Part shown: piece by piece, positions 59,264 to 64,000 of the stretch | Position numbering within the stretch: the first letter of the stretch is position 1 | How the letters are laid out: every line of letters begins with the position of its first letter | Origin: CAWDZK01 sp963726615 | GTDB taxonomy: Bacteria; Actinomycetota; Actinomycetes; JACCUZ01 | Length of the DNA: 64,000 nt | Reading direction: 5' to 3' | Assembly: GCA_963726615.1 (NCBI GenBank) | Contig: CAVSCX010000011.1 | Coordinates: forward strand, 744,001-808,000 | Translations under genes and position numbers: made by a program | The notes under the pieces: generated by a model | The model's input: the letters and a program-made list of their open reading frames with translations, nothing else | What the model was told of the DNA's origin: nothing | The model's database searches: none

Positions 59264-59701
59264 TCAGCCCTCGACCCTCTTCTTGAGCTCCTTGAGAGCC
59301 GTGTCGATGATGACCTTCTCGGCCTTGCGCTTGATCATGCCGAGCATCGGGATCTTCACGTCGACGGCGAGCTGGTAGGTCACCGTCGTCGAGCCGTCGC
59401 CGTTGTCGGCCAGGAGGTAGGCCCCGTCCATGGCCTTCATGATCTGCTCGGCCTCGACCAGGCTCCAGCGCACCTCCTGCTCGCCCTTCCAGGTGTACGC
59501 CAGGGTGTAGGAGTCCTTGATCGCACCGGCGTCAAGCTGGAACCAGACCTCCTCGGCCCGGCCGTCCGCGGCCGCCGAGCGCACCTCGACCTGCTTCACG
59601 GCGCCGGTCCACTCCGGGTAGGCGTCGAAGTCGGCGATCACGGCCATGACGTCGCCGGCCGCGGCGTCGACGGTGATGCTGGACTCGGTGCGCTCCGCCA
59701 T
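59264..59701 (-). CDS. SRPBCC family protein (polyketide-cyclase-like)
   Basis: 145 residues. START/Bet v1-like fold: ITVDAAAGDVMAVIADFDAYPEWTGAVKQVEV at the start, the central beta-strands and a C-terminal helix IKRKAEKVIIDTALKELKKRVEG. It corresponds in sequence type and gene order to M. tuberculosis Rv2185c. It binds hydrophobic ligands; no enzymatic residue is defined. A leaderless -10 element lies 7 nt before the ATG, and it is probably the first gene of an operon with DUF5304 and the glucokinase. Confidence 0.88.
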   Translation of the reverse strand: MAERTESSITVDAAAGDVMAVIADFDAYPEWTGAVKQVEVRSAAADGRAEEVWFQLDAGAIKDSYTLAYTWKGEQEVRWSLVEAEQIMKAMDGAYLLADNGDGSTTVTYQLAVDVKIPMLGMIKRKAEKVIIDTALKELKKRVEG

Positions 59702-59708
59702 GCGGCAG

Positions 59709-59714
59709 AGGCTA
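59709..59714 (-). promoter_or_regulatory. -10 element, leaderless promoter of the SRPBCC operon
   Basis: TAGCCT (reverse strand) ends 7 nt before the ATG at 59701. Confidence 0.6.
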
Positions 59715-59749
59715 CTGGAGCGGTTCGCGGCCGCCCCGCACAGTGCCGG

Positions 59750-60241
59750 TCAGACCAGCGCGCCCAGCACGGCCATCACCACGAAGCACAGCAGCATCGC
59801 CCCGACGGCGCCGCCGACCATCAGCGCGGCCCGCTTGCCGGACGTGTCGACGAGCTTCGACGCCGCTCCGAACGGGCTGCCGCTCTCGCGCGCGGCCAGC
59901 TCGGCGACGAGCTCGTCGGCGAGCCGGGCCACCTCCTCCGGCGACGCGGGGGCCGCGGGACCCCGGCGGCGTGCATGCTTCCCGCCGGCCGCAGCCCCGT
60001 CGGCTGTCGGCCCGTCGGCTGTCGACCCGTCGGCTGTCGCCGCCTCCGTCGCGCCGGCGTCGGCCGTCGCGGTTGCCGGGTCCGGCTCGACGGCCGCGAC
60101 CGGCTCGGGTGCGGGCGGGGCAGGCGGCGGGGGTCGCAGGTCGGCGTAGCAGAGCGAGCACCACTCGGTGCCGGCGCGCACGGACGCCGAGCACTGCGGG
60201 CAGCGCACGCCCGACTCGGGCGACTCGGTCGAGAGGCTCAC
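59750..60241 (-). CDS. Zinc-ribbon protein with C-terminal membrane helix
   Basis: 163 residues from a GTG at 60241. The N-terminal zinc ribbon VRCPQCSASVRAGTEWCSLCYADL (CxxC and CxxC) is followed by a long Pro/Ala/Thr/Asp-rich linker containing DGSTADGPTADG repeats, a helical section and one C-terminal transmembrane helix (about 140-162). The start overlaps the stop of the upstream SRPBCC gene (GTGA). Function unknown; probably a tail-anchored cytoplasmic protein. Confidence 0.8.
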   Translation of the reverse strand: MSLSTESPESGVRCPQCSASVRAGTEWCSLCYADLRPPPPAPPAPEPVAAVEPDPATATADAGATEAATADGSTADGPTADGAAAGGKHARRRGPAAPASPEEVARLADELVAELAARESGSPFGAASKLVDTSGKRAALMVGGAVGAMLLCFVVMAVLGALV

Positions 60242-60606
60242 GTCTCCCTGTCGACCGCCTCCAGCCGGTCCTTGAGCGCGAACGCGACGGCCTTCCAGGC
60301 CCGCACCCGCCGGTCCCGCGAGCGCGCCGCCCGGCGCGCGGGCCGCGGGTCCGGCCCCGGCCGCAGGTACCAGTGCAGGACCGTGCCGCCCGGGCACGGC
60401 TCCAGCCAGATCTCCATGCTGCCGGTGACAGCACCGCGCACCGCCCACCGGACCCCCTCGACCCCCCGGTCGCGGGTGACCTCGACCTGCAGGTCCGGCC
60501 ACCACTCCGGCCAGCGGGCGGGGTCCCCGACCACGGCCGCTAACACCTCCGGCGGGCGGGCCACGAACGTGTCGTCGGCGATGTCCACACCGGGTCGCAC
60601 GGGCAT
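60238..60606 (-). CDS. Second SRPBCC (polyketide-cyclase-like) protein
   Basis: 122 residues. VDIADDTFVARPPEVLAAVVGDPARWPEWWPDLQVEVTRDRGVEGVRW and WLEPCPGGTVLHWYLR fit the same START-like superfamily as the gene at 59264 but are clearly divergent. A very basic stretch (RPARRAARSRDRRVRAWK) precedes the C-terminal helix. It is coupled to the zinc-ribbon gene and divergent from the acyl-CoA synthetase. The ligand is unknown; lipid binding is plausible. Confidence 0.8.
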   Translation of the reverse strand: MPVRPGVDIADDTFVARPPEVLAAVVGDPARWPEWWPDLQVEVTRDRGVEGVRWAVRGAVTGSMEIWLEPCPGGTVLHWYLRPGPDPRPARRAARSRDRRVRAWKAVAFALKDRLEAVDRET

Positions 60607-60718
60607 GACGCCAGGATGCCGGGCCGGGCGGAAGGGCTGACCGGCAGGGCTACCGGCAAGTAGGGTCGCGGCACAGGCACCTGCAGCACAGCGGGACGAC
60701 CCGAGGAGCGCACCGAAC

Positions 60719-62524
60719 GTGGACGAGTACACCTCACCCGTGCTGGCGCCGCCGGCGACCACCGGGAACCTGAGCGACATCGTCGTCGACAACGCGGTGC
60801 AGGCCCCGCACAAGGTGATCTTCCGGCGACGCTCGGGCGACCGCTGGCTCGACGTCACGTGCAGCGAGTTCCTCACCCAGGTCAACGGCGTCGCCAAGGG
60901 CCTGATCGCGGCGGGTGTCGGCGTCGGCGACCGGGTCGGCCTGATGTCGAAGACGCGCTACGAGTGGACCCTGGTCGACTTCGCCATCTGGACTGCGGGT
61001 GCGGTGACCGTGCCGCTCTACGAGACGTCGTCGGCCGAGCAGGTCCAGTGGATCCTCAGCGACTCCGGCGCCGTGGCCTGCATCCTCGAGACGCCCGAGC
61101 ACCTGGCCGTCGTCAACGAGGTGCGGGGCACGCTCGGTGACCTCGACAACGTGTGGACGATCGACGCCGGCGCCGTCGACGACCTCACGGCCGCCGGTCA
61201 CGACGTCGCGGACAGTGACCTGGACGCACGCCGGACCGCCGCCGGGCCGGACGACCTGGCGACGATCATCTACACCTCGGGCACCACCGGCCGGCCGAAG
61301 GGCTGCGAGCTCAGCCACGGCAACTTCCTGTTCGAGGCGGCCAACGTCATCAGCACCAAGGATGCCGACGCGACGCTGGCGAACGTGTTCCGGGACGAGG
61401 GCGCCTCGACCCTGCTGTTCCTCCCGCTCGCGCACGTGTTCGCGCGGATGATCGAGGTCGGTGTGGTGATGGCACGGGGCGAGCTGGGCCACACCGCCGA
61501 CATCAAGAACCTGCTCGCGGACCTCGCGACGTTCAAGCCGACGTTCATCCTGTCCGTCCCCCGGGTGTTCGAGAAGGTCTACAACTCGGCCGCCCAGAAG
61601 GCCGAGGCGGAGGGGAAGGGCAAGATCTTCCACGCGGCGGCCGACACCGCGATCGCCTACAGCGAGGCGCTGGACCACGGCGGGGCAGGCTTCGCGCTCC
61701 GGGCCAAGCACGCCGTGTTCGACAAGCTGGTCTACGGCAAGCTGCGGGCTGCCCTCGGCGGTCGCGTCCGCTGGGCCGTCTCCGGCGGGGCTCCCCTCGG
61801 ACCACGTCTCGGCCACTTCTTCCGCGGCATCGGTCTCACCGTCCTCGAGGGCTACGGCCTGACCGAGACCTCGGCCGCGGCCACGGTGTGCACCCCCGGG
61901 ATGATGAAGATCGGGACCGTCGGCCGCCCGCTCGGCGGCGTCACCGTCCGGATCGCCGACGACGGCGAGATCCAGGTGAAGGGCGGCATGGTCTTCCAGG
62001 GCTACTACAACAACGAGGCGGCGACCGCCGAAGCCTTGCGCGACGGCTGGTTCTCCACGGGTGACATCGGCGAGCTGGACGAGGACGGCTGCCTGCGCAT
62101 CACCGGCCGGAAGAAGGAGCTCATCGTCACCGCCGCCGGCAAGAACGTCGCGCCCGCGGTGCTCGAGGACAGGCTCCGGGCGCACCGGCTCGTGAGCCAG
62201 TGCATCGTCGTCGGCGACGCCCAGCCGTACATCGCCGGCCTGGTCACCCTGGACGAGGAGGCCCTCCCCCCGTGGCTCGAGCAGCACGGCAAGGGCGGCA
62301 TGTCGCTGGCCCAGGCCGCCGAGGACCCGGAGGTCATCGCCGAGATCCAGACGGCCGTCGACGACGCCAACAAGGCCGTCTCGAAGGCCGAGGCGATCAA
62401 GAAGTTCAAGATCCTCCCGGCCGAGTGGACCGAGCAGAGCGGTGCCCTGACGCCGTCGATGAAGCTCAAGCGGGGCGTCGTCATGAAGGAGCACGCCGCC
62501 GAGGTGGACGCGCTCTACTCCTAG
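60719..62524 (+). CDS. Long-chain acyl-CoA synthetase (FadD15-like)
   Basis: 601 residues from a GTG. AMP-forming adenylate enzyme that activates fatty acids with CoA. The P-loop-like A3 motif IIYTSGTTGRPKGCELSHGN, then LEGYGLTETSAAATV, GWFSTGDIGELDEDGCLRITGRKKELIVTAAGKNVAPAVLE and a C-terminal Lys in MKLKRG are all present. The size and the LPLAHVFARMIEV block match FadD15/long-chain ligases. It corresponds in gene order to M. tuberculosis Rv2187. A TAGGGT box at 60662 could serve as a promoter with a leader of about 50 nt. Confidence 0.92.
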   Translation: MDEYTSPVLAPPATTGNLSDIVVDNAVQAPHKVIFRRRSGDRWLDVTCSEFLTQVNGVAKGLIAAGVGVGDRVGLMSKTRYEWTLVDFAIWTAGAVTVPLYETSSAEQVQWILSDSGAVACILETPEHLAVVNEVRGTLGDLDNVWTIDAGAVDDLTAAGHDVADSDLDARRTAAGPDDLATIIYTSGTTGRPKGCELSHGNFLFEAANVISTKDADATLANVFRDEGASTLLFLPLAHVFARMIEVGVVMARGELGHTADIKNLLADLATFKPTFILSVPRVFEKVYNSAAQKAEAEGKGKIFHAAADTAIAYSEALDHGGAGFALRAKHAVFDKLVYGKLRAALGGRVRWAVSGGAPLGPRLGHFFRGIGLTVLEGYGLTETSAAATVCTPGMMKIGTVGRPLGGVTVRIADDGEIQVKGGMVFQGYYNNEAATAEALRDGWFSTGDIGELDEDGCLRITGRKKELIVTAAGKNVAPAVLEDRLRAHRLVSQCIVVGDAQPYIAGLVTLDEEALPPWLEQHGKGGMSLAQAAEDPEVIAEIQTAVDDANKAVSKAEAIKKFKILPAEWTEQSGALTPSMKLKRGVVMKEHAAEVDALYS

Positions 62525-62577
62525 GAAGTACCCGGGACGGCACCCACGTCGGCGTCGGGTGAGTCAGACTCCTGCGC

Positions 62578-63285
62578 ATGTCTCCCGTCGTCGAGGTGCG
62601 AGACCTCACCGTCCACTTCGGTGCGGTCCTCGCCGTCGACCGGGTGGACCTGACCCTCGCTCCCGGCGCATCCGTCGCGCTGGTGGGACGCAACGGCGCC
62701 GGCAAGTCCACCACCCTCCGGGTCCTCGCCGGCGTGCTCCCGGCCAGCTCGGGCTCTGTCGTCGTGGCCGGTGTCGATGCTGTGCGGGACCCGTCCGCCG
62801 CCAAGCAGCGCGTCGGCTACTGCCCGGACGTGGGCGGCCTCATCCCACGGGCCACCCCCTGGGAGCACCTGCAGCTCGCGGCCACGATGCGCAGCCTCGA
62901 CGACGGGTGGCAGGCCCGTGCGAGCGACCTGCTCGACCGGTTCGACCTCGGTGACGTCGCCGACCGCGTGACCGCGGGCTTCAGCCACGGGATGGGCCGG
63001 CGGATGTCGGTGGTCCTGGCGGCCTTCCACCGGCCCGACGTGCTGCTCCTCGACGAGCCCTTCGACGGCGTCGACCCCCTGGGTGTCGAGGCCACCATGA
63101 CCGTCATCGCCGAGCTGAGGCTCTCCGGGTCCGCCGTGCTCGTGTCGACCCACCTGCTCGGCCTCGCGGTGGAGGCCTGCGACGAGGCCGTGGTGCTCCG
63201 CCGGGGCGCGGTGGTTGCCGCGGCACCGGCCGCGGAGCTGGCGGGCTCGGAGGGAGCGTCCCGCTACCGGAGCCTGCTCGGATGA
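62578..63285 (+). CDS. ABC transporter ATP-binding protein
   Basis: 235 residues. Walker A GRNGAGKST (37-45), a degenerate signature FSHGMGRRMS in place of LSGGQ, Walker B VLLLDEPFDGVDP and the switch His in VSTHLL. This is the CcmA-like exporter group. Its stop overlaps the permease start by 4 bp (ATGA), so the two form one transporter. The exported substrate is unknown; drug or lipid export is the family precedent. Confidence 0.9.
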   Translation: MSPVVEVRDLTVHFGAVLAVDRVDLTLAPGASVALVGRNGAGKSTTLRVLAGVLPASSGSVVVAGVDAVRDPSAAKQRVGYCPDVGGLIPRATPWEHLQLAATMRSLDDGWQARASDLLDRFDLGDVADRVTAGFSHGMGRRMSVVLAAFHRPDVLLLDEPFDGVDPLGVEATMTVIAELRLSGSAVLVSTHLLGLAVEACDEAVVLRRGAVVAAAPAAELAGSEGASRYRSLLG

Positions 63286-64000
63286 GGCGGGGCCAGGTCG
63301 CCGCCATGATCGGCGTCCGCTGGGGGATGGTCCGTGGCCGGCCGGCGCGGGCCGGCTTCGCCGCGCTGGCGGCGGTGGTGCCGCTGCTGGGGATTGTCGC
63401 CGTCGTCGTCGGACGGCACCTGCCGGACGGCCCCAGGAGCGAGCTCCTGCTGCTGGCGCCCACCGCCTACCTGTCGATGGCGCTCCTGGCCGTCCTCGCG
63501 CCGCTGGTGGCCGGCGGCGGGAACGAGCTGTTCCCCTCGGAGCAGCTCGTCGCGTTCCCGGTCTCGACCCGCACGCACTACCGCACCTCACTCGCGCTGA
63601 CCCCGCTCAACCTCGCCTGGACGGCCCAGGTCGTCGCACTGCTGGGGCTCACGGCGTACGTGACGCCTCCCGGTGCGCGCCTGACCCTGGCCCTGGCCAC
63701 CTGCCTCGCCTACGTGGCACTCGTCACCGTCGCCGGCCAGATGCTGGCCTGGGCCGTCGTCGGCGCCCGGGCCCGCCCCGGGGGCCGGACCGCGTCGTGG
63801 GCCGTGGCCGGCGCGCTGGCCACGGGGGCCCTGGCGGTGGTCGTCACCGGGCACGTCGGCGACGTCCTCGACGCCGCGCCCACGCGGTACGTCGTCATCG
63901 GCGCCATCTCCGGCGGCGGCGGCCTGCTCGGCCAGTGGGCCCTCGCCACGTCGGTGCTGCTCGGCCTCACGCTGCTGGTGGACCGGGCCGGCCTGGCTGC
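63282..64000 (+). CDS. ABC transporter permease (3' end beyond window)
   Basis: About 239 residues are visible from the ATG at 63282; the C-terminus lies beyond the right edge. Hydrophobic helices at about 25-43, 57-75, 103-125, 131-150 and 163-180 fit an ABC-2-type membrane subunit. It is coupled to the upstream ATPase. Loops are short and Arg-rich (RARPGGR), with no recognisable substrate motif. Confidence 0.82.
   Translation, partial: MRRGQVAAMIGVRWGMVRGRPARAGFAALAAVVPLLGIVAVVVGRHLPDGPRSELLLLAPTAYLSMALLAVLAPLVAGGGNELFPSEQLVAFPVSTRTHYRTSLALTPLNLAWTAQVVALLGLTAYVTPPGARLTLALATCLAYVALVTVAGQMLAWAVVGARARPGGRTASWAVAGALATGALAVVVTGHVGDVLDAAPTRYVVIGAISGGGGLLGQWALATSVLLGLTLLVDRAGLA

Overview
This window is a chromosomal segment of a high-GC actinomycete. 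The evidence is uniformly G/C-rich third codon positions, GTG starts, leaderless promoters and an actinobacterial gene set: a PknL-type PASTA kinase with an Rv2175c-like protein, class II DAHP synthase, SAV_6107-type HEPN, DUF6504 and DUF5304. No rRNA, tRNA, prophage, insertion sequence or CRISPR array was seen. From metF to the acyl-CoA synthetase, the gene content and order loosely follow the Mycobacterium tuberculosis Rv2172c-Rv2187 block, interrupted here by carotenoid and accessory genes. The genus cannot be fixed from this segment.

Layout. 1-5.8 kb: a partial methyltransferase, then a reverse-strand operon DUF6504-HEPN-DnaE2 behind a perfect LexA/SOS box; dnaE2 carries two in-frame repeat insertions. 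5.8-9.8 kb: YbaK-like deacylase, membrane-lipid genes (GDPD, PAP2, LPG-synthase-TM) and DUF4126. 9.8-14.2 kb: CrtO-like oxidoreductase, CruF-like hydratase, a membrane protein and a luciferase-like monooxygenase. 14.3-18.2 kb: fasciclin lipoprotein and a tandem pair of membrane-anchored sulfite-oxidase-like molybdoenzymes. 18.3-26.9 kb: second carotenoid block (CrtI/CrtD-like desaturase, crtE, crtI, crtB, crtYc/crtYd) with metF and a CDP-alcohol phosphotransferase. 26.9-33 kb: Rv2175c-like regulator, a ferredoxin-reductase-like flavoprotein, a methyltransferase, a LysM lytic transglycosylase and the PASTA kinase. 33-41.8 kb: small molybdoenzyme, type I-beta DAHP synthase, a tiny secreted repeat protein divergent from a giant SARP-nSTAND1-WD40 regulator, threonine aldolase and type II DAHP synthase. 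41.9-50 kb: subtilase, RodZ-C-like protein, probable PPi-type phosphofructokinase, DUF1028, glycerol kinase, a DUF559 nuclease-like gene flanked by repeats, and a two-component system. 50-58 kb: plsC, lipase-like hydrolase, TIGR00300 enzyme, a large secreted protein, an EEP nuclease, and an intact tadE beside a frameshifted tadG-like gene. 58-64 kb: ROK glucokinase, DUF5304, two SRPBCC proteins, zinc-ribbon protein, acyl-CoA synthetase and an ABC exporter cut by the right edge.

How the genes fit together. The carotenoid genes together (CrtE, CrtB, CrtI, CrtYc/Yd, CruF-like, CrtD-like, CrtO-like) could make a monocyclic, hydroxylated, keto-type pigment. The dnaE2 operon is a damage-inducible mutagenesis module with no Y-family polymerase next to it. 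The SARP-STAND regulator faces a small secreted peptide across a spacer holding four copies of GCGGTATC, two of them 11 bp apart. Several small repeat families are scattered through the window. The most distinctive is a long palindrome with a fixed TGTCAG-N9-CCGGTATACCGG-N9-CTGACA skeleton, once inside dnaE2 and once after the kinase gene.
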